In this document: in pieces, positions 35,265-46,091 of the stretch
How the letters are laid out: every line of letters starts with the position of its first letter
How positions within the stretch are numbered: the stretch's first letter is position 1
DNA from: Doris montereyensis
Lineage: Eukaryota > Mollusca > Gastropoda > Nudibranchia > Dorididae
NCBI GenBank assembly: GCA_037039925.1
Contig: JAXRKP010000634.1
Location: 181,001 to 245,000 of the forward strand
Reading direction: 5' to 3'
DNA: 64,000 bases
Made by a program: the position numbers and the translations under genes
Notes under the pieces: model-generated
The model's database searches: none
Told to the model about the DNA's origin: nothing
Seen by the model: the letters and a program-made list of their open reading frames with translations, nothing else

Positions 35265-38200
35265 TAATAATAATGATAAGAATAATCTGTTGTTACCGTT
35301 CCTTCACAGCCGTTCCCAGAGAAGCCGTTGCTGCAAGACAGAATGTAATTTCCGTCGCTTACTCACGTCACAAGACATCTGAATGTACTGCTTTTTGGGA
35401 AAACTAAAGACGGGCTGAAGAGTGCGCAAGTCAAAAACTCTGACAGGATATATAAATTTATAAAGAAATAATTTAAATCAAATGATAAAATTTTGGAACG
35501 GACAAGCTAAATGTGATGTAAAAAGAGGGGAGGAATGTCAACATGGCCAGATTGGATAATCATAGAAATCAGACAGAGCAATGAGTAAACTAAGCGTTTC
35601 TTTGTCCACCTGTGTACGTGCAGGATCACCGACTGTACATCATTTATCCCCCAGCAGGCCATGTCATTCAAAATCTTTCTCAACTCCCTGGGGAGCATAC
35701 AGTACAGCAGCCTGTAAGGCGCTTCGTACTAACACTCTGCCAAGCTCTTTCTTTACCTACAGCTGGGTACTCATTCCCATCTGAGTCAAATGAGGAAAGT
35801 AGAGTGAAGTTTCCTTTCCTAAGAATACAAAATTATGAAAAAAAACCCACCAGTGTCAGTTAAGGGGTTTGAACCAGTGTACAAGGTCACTACACTACAG
35901 TTTTGTTACAACGCCTCTGCGTGGCATGATGATGAGGATACCTTACTTCCAGCCAGGCAGTGGTGTCGGCATGATTCGTAGTGTGATTGCCATTCGTAAC
36001 ATGGTAAATATCTGCTGATGCAGAGGTTACTGGTTCAAGTCCTGTCTCATGTCCAAAATTTGTTTCCTTCAGTTCTCGCCTTTGAATCTGTGTCGTCTTT
36101 ATCTCTATAACTATCAGGCTCTAATAGCAGTTGATCGGTTTAGTGCAAGACTGGGTCGTCGCATAATTTTGCGATTTTTGGGATATAAAAATTTATAAAT
36201 AGATATTGATGAAATATTTCTTGAAAATATTAATTTCGTTATAATGAATAGTGTCTGTTTTTTTTATTTCAGATATAGAAAACGCTTCATTTTTGTCAGT
36301 TTTTCAAAATCACACTTTTACAAAGTGCAAAAGTCGCCTCCATCCCTGTATCCAAATGGCAACAAACAACAGTCTGACAACAGCGAGATGTTATATCGGG
36401 ATGGACCATGCTTACGCTACCCCATGAATACTGGGTCGGGCCCTCATGTGCAGGATGGGCAATACTTTTTTTAAAAATCTTCAACCCTCATTTTCTCAAA
36501 ATAGTATTGGATTGGCAATTCTTGCACCAGGCTGGTCATTTATAACCTTTGTCTATTTGCACCAGGCTGGTCATTTATAACCTTTGTCTATTTGCACCAG
36601 GCTGGTCATTTATAACCTTTGTCTATTTGCACCAGGCTGGTCATTTATAACTGGTCATTTGTCTATTTGCACCAGGCTGGTCATTTATAACCTTTGTCTA
36701 TTTGCACCAGGCTGGTCATTTATAACCTTTGTCTATTTGCACCAGGCTGGTCATTTATAACCTTTTTATAACCTTTGTCTATTTGCACCAGGCTGGTCAT
36801 TTATAACCTTTGTCTATTTGCACCAGGCTGGTCATTTATAACCTTTGTCTATTTGCACCAGGCTGGTCATTTATAACCTTTGTCTATTTGCACCAGGCTG
36901 GTCATTTATACCACCAGCCTGGTCATTTATAACCTTTGTCTATTTGCACCAGGCTGGTCATTTATAACCTTTGTCTATTTGCACCAGGCTGGTCATTTAA
37001 ACCTTTGTCTATTTGCACCAGGCTGGTCATTTATAACCTTTGTCTATTTGCACCAGGCTGGTCATTTATAACCTTTGTCTAGGCAAGGTTCCTTCTCACT
37101 ACCTAACTTTGCTACGTACATGGAATTCGGCAGTCCAAGGGCAAGGTGTGAGTCGAACCCGAACCCGAAGGTCATGGGTTCAAGACCCGCCAATGGTTGA
37201 AAAATGTTCTCAAGATTTTTCTAGCAAAATCTACCCCCCCCCCTCCCCCATCCGCATCCCCCACATGCTCCAAGTAGGTGATTTAACACCTAGTCCCATC
37301 GGAGATGGACGATAAAAAGGAGGTCCCACTTGTGGATCACAACACTCTGTGCACGTTAAATATCCATTGCTTGTTTACACAGGGCAGTCCAGGCAAAAAT
37401 AAAACAATTCTCTAAAAAACCCAGCGATCACCTTTGTAGCTGTGAATGTGGGTAAATCGAAACAAATCAAATTGCTACATACCTTATTTCCTTATCCTCT
37501 CCAGCTTGAACTATGAATGATGACCCAGGCACAAATTTCACATCAGTGACCTGATAATGATCAGTTAGCATCAAATCAGTAAAAGAAATCTTGCTGACAA
37601 TATAAAACAATATAAAAGTGTGTAACAATAGTCTCATAGTAAGATGTGAATAAAGTTACACAACAGATACCGGGTCTTTGGAACAATAGAAAAAAAAAAA
37701 AAAAAAAAAAAATTTAAACTTTGTACAAGAACAGCTTTTAACCATATTATGTAGTTCAAACCTCAAACGTTGATTAGTCACTAGTGTTCATTTTACTCTG
37801 GTGCAGTAAAGATAAAAATGATGAGGGATAAAGATGGATTTATAGTCTGTATCCCTGCTCAAGTGCAGGCTCACCGACTACATCATTTTCCCCCCAGCAG
37901 GCCATTTCATTCAAAGTCATTCTTAACTCCCCGCTGGGAGCATACAGTACACAAGCCTGTTAGGCCTTTCGTACCAACACTCTGACAAGATCTTTCTTTA
38001 CTTATAGCTGGGCACTCATTCACACTTGAGTCAAGTGAGGAAAGTAAAATGAAGTACCTTTCCTAAGAAAAGTACAACATTGTGAAAACAATTCACCAGT
38101 GCCAGCCATTGGGCTTGAACCAGTGTCGTCATGATTACAAGCTCACAACACTGCGGTTCAGCTACAACACCTTGAACCAGTGTCGTCATGATTACAAGCT

Positions 38201-41200
38201 CACAACACTGCGGTTCAGCTACAAAGCCTTGAACCAGTGTCGTCATGATTACAAGCTCACAACACTACGGTTCAGCTACAATGCCTTGAACCAGTGTCGT
38301 CATGATTACAAGCTCACAATACTATGGTTCAGCTACAACGTCTTGAACCAGTGTCGTCGTGATTACCAGCTCACAACACTACGGTTCAGCTACAATGCCT
38401 TGAACCAGTGTCGTGGTGATTATCAGCTCACAACACTACTGTTCAGCTGCAACACCTTGAACCAGTGTCGTAGTGATAACCAGCTCACAACACTACGGTT
38501 CAGCTGCAACGCCTTGAACCAGTAGCACTCTACGGACTGAGCTACTGATCACTCTTTTAGCTTATTACTTTGTACAGAAAGACATCTTCTTGACTCTTTG
38601 AACCCTACTGCCTGGTACATTGGGCAAAGCTTCCTGATAGTACGTCCCTACCGACCTGTACGCTTACCCCATTCCAAATAGTCTGACATTATAAATAAAT
38701 GACACGCATATAATGACTTGTGACCTTGGAATAGGGTGATGCAAGAATTTCTACCATTGTGACTGAGTTTGTCATTGTTTTGAAGATAAAACGACTGGTG
38801 AAAAGTGTCAACCTGACCCCAATGAACACTTTTTAATTTGATGGAATACGGCATTTGCGCCTATAGACACTAGTTTTGATGACATATCATCTTACAAATG
38901 ATAGTAACGTATTAGCTATTTCCTTCCTTTGGTTTTGGGTGCTGATATATTTTTCTCTGTAGAATTGTTATGGTATGTAAATCGGTCAAATTAAACAGGG
39001 AGCTCAAAGACAGGGGGGGATTTTTTAAGCTAAGGGAGCAGTGTTCAAAGGGTTAAAAAATTATTCATGATTACCTGATACATTAAACGACCAGCCGAAA
39101 ATATTTAAGTCTAAAACAATAAAAGGAAAATATAAAGGGAAAAAACTTTACACTTGACATACAAGGTTTTGAGGAATGTTGTTGGATCGAAGACAGGAAC
39201 TTGTCTCTACGTCCCAAAGTCTAACTGTGTTGTCCCTTGATCCACTGCACAGGTAGGTATTATCTAGAAATATGAAAGACAAACAGTGAGGCAAGACGAG
39301 GGGCGTGTCGAAAGTAATTGAAAAATGGCACGAAACAATGTTGAAGCCCTGTAAGAACAAATACACGACAAATACTACAAAGGAATAGACCAAAAACATC
39401 TTTGGACACCAATGGAATCGAAACCTGCAACCTGCACATTGGCACCCATCACCTCACCATGAAAAGAGAGCACATAGTTTTGTTGTTTTTTTTTTCTTAA
39501 AGTTCTTAAAGAGAGCACATAGTTTTGTTGTTGTTGTTATATTTTGCTCTTAAATAGAGCACATAGTTAGCCTGGTTGGTAGTACGCTCTGTTTTCACGG
39601 CGAGACTTTTCCTTTGGGAGATGATGGAGTGTCCCCACATGGTGCAAGCACCAGTATGGCTGTTATAAAGTACCACTGTCAAAAACTTAAAAGGAAGCTG
39701 TCGGGGCCGAAGCCTCCACCATGGGTCATGAAACCTATGTACTTTGCACAGAAAGACCGCAGGAGACTGGATGTCAGCTGGAATGTGCTAAGAAAAAACC
39801 TCCCAGGAGAAGGAAAGATGGATATCCCATGTCCGTGGCCTATAAAATCCTAGTGGGGGTGAAAGGCTTTGATGATGACTGGTGACATTCCTACTTATAG
39901 TAATCATGTCGATGGTGAAAGTCGCAAACCGTGAAAGTCTCAAATTAGTAACACCTTTTTAAAAACTTTTTGTAACATTAGGAAGCCCCCAAAGCTGTGT
40001 ATCCCTGTAGTGTTTAGTTTTTGACACATACAAACCGTGTATGTTTATGAAAATAGATTAAATTAAAAAAATGGAGCACCATTTTATTTGATTTTCTCGA
40101 AACATCCAAAATTGGCCTTGCACGGTTTGCGATTTCCACTGTTGATGTTGTCTTTCCAATGTGGCACATAGGCAGTTGAAAGGCACTACTGGTAGGTTCT
40201 TCTTTCCTTTCACTTATCTTTCATCTTACTGACACCCCCCCTCCCCAGATTGCCACGTATGGGGGAGGGGAGAATTTCAATTAAATCACATGAAATCAAT
40301 CAAATTAAAATCCCGATTTGATACCTTCATTTAAGTGGATAGCGGTCACAACCAAGTCATGACCTGAAAAAGTCTGAACACACCGGCTTTCCCCTCTTCT
40401 CCACACGCGCACAGTTTTGTCTCTTGATGAACTGAACACAGCGTTGCAAGCGCGACCAAAGATCACCTGGAGAATGTAATGGAGAGCAAATTGAAAACTT
40501 AAACAAGTTATGAAGAATTATAAAAAGAAGAAGAAAGAATTCAAACAAAACATATGAAGAGTTTATTTGCGAAGTGAGACAAAAGTTTCAGCCTGATTTA
40601 GAGTCATCTTACATTGGAAATTATAAACCGCTCACGGGTATCTTTATGAAATTGAACTTACAGCTGTCTGAGCATAAGAAAGAAATTAGATGCTGCGAGT
40701 AATGGGTTTTTGAAAACAGATAAAATAAGCTGTAAATAAATATCTTGGTATGGAATCTCTTCATGTAGTCATGTAATAATAATAACAATAATAGGGGTAT
40801 GGTGGGGGGGGGGGTGACTCAGTAGTCCAGCGGGAAGATGTCAGGCTCTCAACCTAAAGGTCGTGGGTTCAAGCCTCTACGACAGTTGAAAAACTTTCTT
40901 GTTTTTTGCGAGTAAAATTTACCCCCTGGTCCAGACAGGTCGATCGACATCTAGTCCCATTGGAGACGGACGATAATAAGGAGGTCCTGAGTGCAGATCA
41001 CAACACTCTGTGCACGTTAAAGGTCCCTTGGCTGGCTACAGGGCAGTCCGGGTAAAATAAATTAAAAAAAAAAATCATACCAAAACTCTGAGATCATTTT
41101 AGCTGTGGATGTGGGATGTGGGTAAATAAAATCAAAGAAAATGAAATGAGAAGACAGGCTCTCAGGTTCTAAGCTGGAATGAGAATTTGAAGTTCGAGAA

Positions 41201-44200
41201 AAATTCAAAACAATATGTGTGGCAAACATAGACCAAATTTGATTTTTAAAGAATTGTTTGTGTGAGACAGGACAAATAATTGACAATTGTGATTCCTATG
41301 ACCGTTTTACAGTGGTGTCAGCCTAGGAACTTGCTTCCTTAGAATCTGTTGACTGTTATACTGTGGTGTTGTCCTAAGAACTCGCTTCCTTAGAATCCGA
41401 TGACTGTTATATAATGGCGTTGTCCTAAGAACTCACTTCCTTAGAATCCGATGACCGTTATACTGTGGCGTTGTCCTAAGAACTCACTTCCTTAGAATCC
41501 GATGACCGTTATACTGTGGCGTTGTCCTAAGAACTCACTTCCTTAGAATCCGATGACCGTTATACTGTGGCGTTGTCCTAAGAACTCACTTCCTTACAAT
41601 CCGATGACTGTTATACTGTGGCGTTGTCCTAAGAACTCGCTTCCTTAGAATCCGATGACTTATACTGTGGCGTTGTCCTAAGAACTCACTTCCTTAGAAT
41701 CCGATGACTGTTATACTGTGGCGTTGTCCTAAGAACTCGCTTCCTTAGAATCCGATGACTGTTATACAATGGCGTTGTCCTAAGAACTCGCTTCCTTAGA
41801 ATTTGATGACTATTATACTGTGGCGTTGTTCTACGAACTTGCTTCCTTAGAATCTGATAACTTATACTGTGGCGTTGTCCTAAGAACTCACTTCCTTAGA
41901 ATTCAATGACTTATACTGTGGCGTTGTCCTAAGAACTCACTTCCTTAGAATTCAATGACTTATACTGTGGCGTTGTCCTAAGAACTCGCTAGAATCCGAT
42001 GACTTATACTGTGGCGTTGTCCTAAGAACTCACTTCCTTAGAATCCGATGACTGTTATACTGTGGCGTTGTCCTAAGAACTCACTTCCTTAGAATTCAAT
42101 GACTGTTATACTGTGGCATTGTCCTAAGAACTCACTTCCTTAGAATCCGATGACTGTTATACTGTGGCGTTGTCCTAAGAACTCACTTCCTTAGAATCCG
42201 ATGCCTGTTATACTGTGGCGTTGTCCTAAGAACTCACTTCCTTAGAATCCGATGACTGTTATACTGTGGCGTTGTCCTAAGAACTCACTTCCTTAGAATC
42301 CGATGCCTGTTATACTGTGGCGTTGTCCTAAGAACTCACTTCCTTAGAATCCGATGACTGTTATACTGTGGCGTTGTTGTGAGAACTCACTTCCTTAGAA
42401 TCCGATGACCGTTATACAATGGTGTTGGTCCTATTTCCGTGCAACGTAATTTTCCTTACACAACTACCCTATTTCCATGCAACGTAATCTTCCTTACACA
42501 TAAAACTGCCCCCTTAAGATCCTGCTGAGTACAGCCCGGTCCGCCTTAGAACCCAGTCTAATCGTGAGAAAAGTCATAAAAAGAAACACTCCACACTCAA
42601 TTTGACACTAACAATTGCCGATAACCTGTGACAAGCTGCAAGTGAATCATAGAAAGGTTGGTAGGAAGTCTTTTACTATTGCATTGGTCTAGACACTGGT
42701 AGGTGTTATAAACATGTCACAGGGTGCGTCAGACATCGATTGACAAACATGAGGAAGGCTCGCCCACCCCCCCCACCTGGCCAAAAATGCATAAATAATG
42801 AAGCAAAAACACAAGGCACATTGGAGTATGTCTTAGAAGCCTGGTCCGCCTAAGAACCCCAGTGTTCATCCTAAGGATGTAACCAGTCCACTTCCATCTT
42901 TTCTTTCTCACAATCTGAGATATTGACCCTTGAAGGTAGTTGTTTGATATCGTGCTTGGGGACAAAATATTTTGAGGATCTTTCTAAGACATTTGTTTTG
43001 AAATGTGTCCAGCTTTCTGCAGATGTTATTTGTTGTTTTCCAAGATTCAGTACCATAGGGAATGACAGCTAGAAAATGTGCAGTTGGGACAAGATAATTT
43101 GTGAATCGACGAATTAAAAACCGTACCTTTGTAACAGCACCATCGTGACCCAGCCAGCGATCTTCCAGCCTTTTGTTGACATAATTGTACAGGATCACTT
43201 GCTGGAAAGGAGATTTTGCAAGATGTTATAAAAAGCACCTCAAAAGTACCTACATGAATCATAGTATAGTGCTTTCAAGGCCATTATGGCCCATAGGGCC
43301 GTAGCTTATCCCGGTTTCAATAGTGTGAAATGGAACAGGAGATAAAAACACATCAGGGAGATAAAAACATCTCCTGGCCAAGACACCAGTCTGACACAGG
43401 TTTTTACTCCCAAGGAACTTGTACCCATTTGCACCTGGGTTGAGTGGGGAAAATGCGTGTTAAGTGTCTTTCACAAGGAACACAACGTCTGACTTGGCTT
43501 TTGCTGGGATTCGAACCCGGGATCTCATGCTCCTGTCCGGCAGCCTAACTGCTCCGGCCACCAATGCCACACTTGTATAGTATAAATCCTATCGGTGGCA
43601 AAACTGTCTAAATGCTCAAGTCCACGATACATGGGATATGAGATTTGTCCTTAAAATGATCAAGTGCATGTTTCTGTTGACTATTTATAAGTATTGGAGG
43701 CCTTGAACCAAAAGAAGAATTCATTTTACTCACTATAATCTAAACAAATATTTCTGTTTTCGTTCCAACAAGCAAAGCATAGTGTTCAATGGTTTAAGTC
43801 TTTTGCTTCTCCTGAAAAATTACATCAGGTGGATATAAGCGCTTAGACAGTTTCACCGACGATGTAATATATCATCACTGACCAACCGTTGTCCTAGTGC
43901 AGAGCAATTTTATTATTTTAAAAAAATGCGTTCTCTCTCACATCTAAAGATAACCTTCCCGTCGTCTCTATAATATTATTATTATGTCATTCAAATTCCA
44001 CGAATGAAAATGACTTAAAACTTTCACTGTTCTATCCGCAGGGTGAACATTTCTTTAAATTGTTATTCGTAAGACAGTGTTATAAGTCTTACTCAAAAGT
44101 TGTCAAATGTTCCTCCATGCACGGGTAGCAATAACATCCCATCTGTAAGTAAATTATATTTACTTCAAGGCACCTATGGCGCATAGAGCTGGAGCTTATC

Positions 44201-46080
44201 CCGTTTTCTATAGTGTTAGGCGGAACAAGTGAAAATAATTCACTCCGAATGCAAATTTGAGTCCAAAGCTAGTGCTTGCACCCATTTACACCTGGGTCAA
44301 GAGGAGAAAATGCTTGTGAAGTGTCTTTCCCAAGGAACAAACAATGTCGCACCTAGCTTTGCTAGGATTCGAACTCAGGACCTCATGATTCCAAGTCTTG
44401 CAGCCTAACCACTCAGCGACCAACGTCATTTGTAGATGGAATAAATGATGGCATAAATAATGATGGTTCAGGAGAGAAGGGGAGATGAGTATTATAGCTT
44501 TGGAAGCTAGGCAGTGTGAAATAAGATGTGAAAAAATTAGCCTCCATTATGTGTATGCGACATTTTTGAATCATCTCTCAGGCTAACTTGGGTCATACAA
44601 TATTCACATAACTTATTTAATATGTCTTTTTCTTTAAAATCCGTTGTTGGATGTATCGCAAAGACGGGATGCTTAAGTAAGACCTTTTATACCGCGAGTG
44701 AATGTTTTATTAAATACTAGAAATAAATGGAGAAAATATAAAAGAACATTACTCAACTAATTTAGAGCTCTATCACAACATCTATAGCTAACCTCCGCCC
44801 CCCCCCCCCCCCCTCCCCCGTTGGTCCAAACCTCCCTCTTTCAATGTCGTGCAATCGCTCAAGAGTGTTTTGAGTTCTCCAGGAATCCAAAAATTGTGCT
44901 TTCATATATTCCAAATTAGGGGTACATGCCCCAACTTCGAAAAAAACAATAATGAAAGAAATAAGTTGCATTTTTTTTCCGTTTCACTTTCTAAAAGATT
45001 TCTTACTCACTTTATCTTTGCTACCAGAGAGACAAACGCCAGGGTGAAATGATGCAACACTGACAACAGCGTCGCTATGTTGCAGCGCAAAATTCAAAAG
45101 CTGTCCATCCTGGTTTGGAGAAACACTTTGAGCCGGAAATGATGAGCTCTGGGCTGTTCCTGGCCTTGAGAGTCTGGTTATAAGCGTAATAATAATAAAT
45201 AATAATAAAATAATAACAATAATAATAATAATAAGACGTAGGTGGATAATTGGAAGCTTTTCATCATTTGTGCTCAGTTTACAAGTCTTATTGCATAGGG
45301 AATTTGAATAATGGGAAAGTTTGTCACTTTCAAACTTGTCTCCAAATGCTAATGCTAACTAGCAGAATGAATCCATTATGTCACAGTCCAATGTGTAGCA
45401 CAGTCCACTTTACATTTAAACTACTTGTTCAAATAAACAGTCCATTGTTTGAGTGTCTCACTGTGTCAGAACGGCCGAAATGACCTCATACATCATACAC
45501 AGTAGGCCTATACAGTCTCGAAAACCTGCTGTTACTAGAGCAACCTTTCTAAAATATGCTCTCTCTTTCGTCACGTTTCATTTTCCTCCAAAAATACTAA
45601 GCCCCAATTTTTTATCCCACCCCTGCAAAAAACTATTGGGTGTGATGGAACTCCTTCTAAAATCTGTTCAAGCAGTTAAACTTTCAAAGTCGGAAGAATG
45701 CAAACTAACAATCAGTGGAGATAGAACCTTATTGTTCTGAGGCAACAACAAGATAAATTTGTGTCATCCAGACAATAGCTATAATCTACTAGAAGATGGG
45801 ATCCATACCATACTGGATCTAGATCAGATCTACCATCATCTAGATCTAACCTAGAGATTTGAACTTCAAATTGACTCTTAACAAAAGAAGTGGCTCATTC
45901 TTTACATTTTGAATTGTCTGTTTTTGTTTTGTTTTCGATGATACAACTTAAGAAATAGATCTATTAAGAAACGGAAATAATTGTGATAAAGAAAATCAGA
46001 ATCAGGAACCTTCCTTACCCGGCACTCTTCTTACGTTTACTAAATAGCTTTCCCATGAGTCCATCTGCCAAAGAACTCAT
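32213..46080 (-). CDS. WDR31: WD repeat-containing protein 31, ten coding exons
   Basis: Minus-strand exons: 46080-46019, 45173-45011, 43201-43127, 40466-40325, 39263-39154, 37550-37483, 35439-35297, 34180-34027, 32551-32482, 32294-32213 (TAA). All introns are GT-AG and phases chain without conflict, about 355 residues against 367 in human (from memory). WD signatures, in order: HSDAVVSVASF..CLSGSKDK; LGHDGAVTK; VFSSSRDKTVRVW; SGHDLVVTAI; LCSGSRDNTVRLWDVET; VQAGEDKEIRVFD; SCSNGFSGNGCEGT then LWDLRSRK; GHHEAVEACMFLP..TASRDCGVKVWDMMTG; GSGPLTSLAAY; VLVGSFNQGVQVLKL. WDR31 has been linked to ciliary BBSome and IFT recruitment. One 1-bp insertion breaks the exon at 35297-35439. Introns are unusually rich in minisatellites. 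Confidence 0.93.
33285..33725 (+). mobile_element. LINE ORF2 C-terminal fragment
   Basis: Plus-strand frames give RLQTFISRCLRQILRIKWSD, TNEELKEKTHREPIEAQI, KRRK, then a frame change, and QDKVEWRDLIGDLCPTQG. These match FINKCLR-I--I-W, IK-RKW-WIGHTLR and the QDR--WR---LCPT tail of RTE-type LINEs. Inside WDR31 intron 8. Confidence 0.75.
33857..34020 (-). mobile_element. SINE family B fragment next to WDR31 exon 8
   Basis: AAGGCCGTTATGACCCATAC, GCTAGTCTGACGCAGATTTT and GGGAAAATGCGTGAAG follow the family. The tRNA-like head is missing and the match runs to within about 10 bp of the exon 8 donor (exon edge 34027). Confidence 0.75.
34210..34776 (+). repeat. 30-bp minisatellite in WDR31 intron 7
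   Basis: Unit: TATTACTATGATGTCTACTG then CCACTACTGT. About 18 copies, some shortened. As the period is a multiple of three, several frames stay open on both strands; these are not genes. Confidence 0.95.
34777..35147 (+). repeat. (ACT)n / (TAC)n trinucleotide tract
   Basis: Long interrupted run of ACT/TAC triplets, with variants GCT and ATT and one interruption of about 70 bp (34911-34980). Confidence 0.95.
35148..35286 (+). repeat. (AAT)n trinucleotide tract at the WDR31 exon 7 donor
   Basis: About 45 AAT triplets with rare AAG, GAT and AAA variants. It ends roughly 10 bp from the exon 7 donor at 35296. Confidence 0.95.
35297..35439 (-). other. WDR31: WDR31 exon 7 with a 1-bp insertion
   Basis: First half reads VFDLRTLQPVFSFPKKQYIQ then MSCDVS; the second half DGNYILSCSNGFSGNGCEGT is in the +1 frame. 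One extra A in the AGTAAGC stretch near 35362 explains the shift: the exon is 143 nt where 142 fits the phases. A GTGAGT inside the exon right before the break could also act as a cryptic donor. Confidence 0.85.
35590..35960 (-). mobile_element. SINE family C, minus orientation
   Basis: Complement blocks: CAGGATCACCGACTGTACAT, CCCAGCAGGCCATGTCATTC, CTCCCTGGGGAGCATACAG, CAGCTGGGTACTCATTCCC. The right end passes through GGGTTTGAACCAGTG into the tRNA-like head, GTTACAACGCC. Confidence 0.75.
36522..37083 (+). repeat. 35-bp minisatellite in WDR31 intron 6
   Basis: About 16 copies of TTTGCACCAGGCTGGTCATT then TATAACCTTTGTCTA. Irregular units at 36645, 36760 and 36908 show partial duplications. Confidence 0.95.
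37118..37455 (+). mobile_element. SINE family A, near full length
   Basis: GGGTTCAAGACCCGCC (B box), CACCTAGTCCCATCGGAGA, CAACACTCTGTGCACGTTAA and a tail GATCACCTTTGTAGCTGTGA. It ends about 25 bp from the WDR31 exon 6 donor (exon 37483-37550). Confidence 0.8.
37845..38535 (-). mobile_element. SINE family C whose tRNA-like head is tandemly expanded
   Basis: The body (37855-38120) matches the family: GTGCAGGCTCACCGACTACA, CCAGCAGGCCATTTCATTC and CACTTGAGTCAAGTGAGG. The head that follows is amplified as a 57-bp array to 38525. Confidence 0.85.
38108..38525 (-). repeat. 57-bp minisatellite made of SINE C pol III promoter heads
   Basis: Seven full units plus a partial one. On the minus strand each unit has TAGCTGAACCG (fits A box TRGYNNANNNG) and GTAATCATGACGACACTGG leading to GGTTCAAGG (B-box-like, last bases changed by the unit junction). 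Substitutions (C/T, A/G) mark individual units. The 147-codon plus-strand frame over it is due to the 19-codon period. Confidence 0.95.
39440..39565 (+). repeat. Three short copies of GAGCACATAGTT
   Basis: AGAGAGCACATAGTTTTGTT occurs at 39464 and 39512, and AGAGCACATAGTTAGCCTGG at 39558, with (GTT)n between. Confidence 0.7.
39566..39880 (+). other. Unclassified, possibly SINE-like block
   Basis: Starts GCCTGGTTGGTAGTACGCTC, which looks like a tRNA 5' arm, and carries an 80-codon open frame with no recognised domain. It lies in WDR31 intron 4. Not called as a gene; a genome-wide copy count would tell repeat from host sequence. Confidence 0.25.
40185..40300 (+). repeat. Family E repeat copy
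   Basis: CTACTGGTAGGTTCTTCTTT, CATCTTACTGACACCCC, CCAGATTGCCACGTATGGGG and AATTTCAATTAAATC. It sits just before the WDR31 exon ending at 40325. Confidence 0.55.
40812..41125 (+). mobile_element. SINE family A, full length
   Basis: GTGACTCAGTAGTCCAGCGG (A box), GGGTTCAAGCCTC (B box), CATCTAGTCCCATTGGAGAC, CACTCTGTGCACGTTAAAGG and tail CTCTGAGATCATTTTAGCTG with GGATGTGGGTAAATAAAATC. Confidence 0.85.
41299..42425 (+). repeat. 51-bp minisatellite in WDR31 intron 3
   Basis: About 22 copies of CGATGACTGTTATACTGTGG, CGTTGTCCTAAGAACTCACT, TCCTTAGAATC. Variants (GCTTCC/ACTTCC, CAATGGCG, loss of TG in ACTG) cluster in neighbouring units. Confidence 0.96.
42740..43095 (-). mobile_element. LINE ORF2 C-terminal fragment next to WDR31 exon 3
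   Basis: Minus frames give PYGTESWKTTNNICRKLDTF, QNKCLRKILKI, then a frame change and IVRKKRWKWTGYILRMNTGV. These match YG-E-W--T----KLDTF--KCLR-IL and RKRRW-WIGHVLRM of RTE-type LINEs. It ends about 30 bp from the exon 3 donor. Confidence 0.8.
43273..43572 (-). mobile_element. SINE family B, full length
   Basis: CAAGGCCATTATGGCCCATA, GTAGCTTATCCCGGTTTC, AGACACCAGTCTGACACAGG, GGATTCGAACCCGGGATCTC and CCTAACTGCTCCGGCCACC. An ACATCAGGGAGATAAAAACA internal duplication is present. Confidence 0.85.
43590..43870 (+). repeat. Dispersed low-copy repeat D, second copy
   Basis: Shares ordered blocks with 9410-9850, including AAATGATCAAGTGCATGTTT, TATTGGAGGCCTTGAACC and GACAGTTTCACCGACGAT. Confidence 0.5.
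44158..44432 (-). mobile_element. SINE family B copy
   Basis: TTCAAGGCACCTATGGCGCA, GGAGCTTATCCCGTTTTC, ATTTACACCTGGGTCAAGAG, GGATTCGAACTCAGGACC and CCTAACCACTCAGCGACC. The segment between the 3' part and body is shortened. Confidence 0.8.
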
Positions 46081-46091
46081 GCCACTTCCAT
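46019..46091 (-). promoter_or_regulatory. WDR31: WDR31 start region with uORF and two in-frame starts
   Basis: On the minus strand an ATG at 46091 opens a four-codon uORF whose TGA overlaps the next ATG (46080) as ATGA. That ATG gives MSSLADGL before a second in-frame ATG at 46056, which starts MGKLFSKRKKS. The latter fits the N-myristoylation pattern MGxxxS and matches the human start MGKQQSK (from memory). Confidence 0.55.

Noticed and set aside
34210..35407. Long open frames on both strands (up to 155 codons)
   Set aside because: They run over 30-bp and trinucleotide repeats, whose multiple-of-three period keeps several frames open; the peptides are pure repeat.
36296..36484. Candidate WDR31 exon on the minus strand
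   Set aside because: No WD-repeat pattern; the missing blade was found instead at 35297-35439 with matching phases.
38082..38525. 147-codon plus-strand frame of 19-residue repeats
   Set aside because: It is the 57-bp SINE-head array read in one frame; antisense to the SINE and with no coding context.
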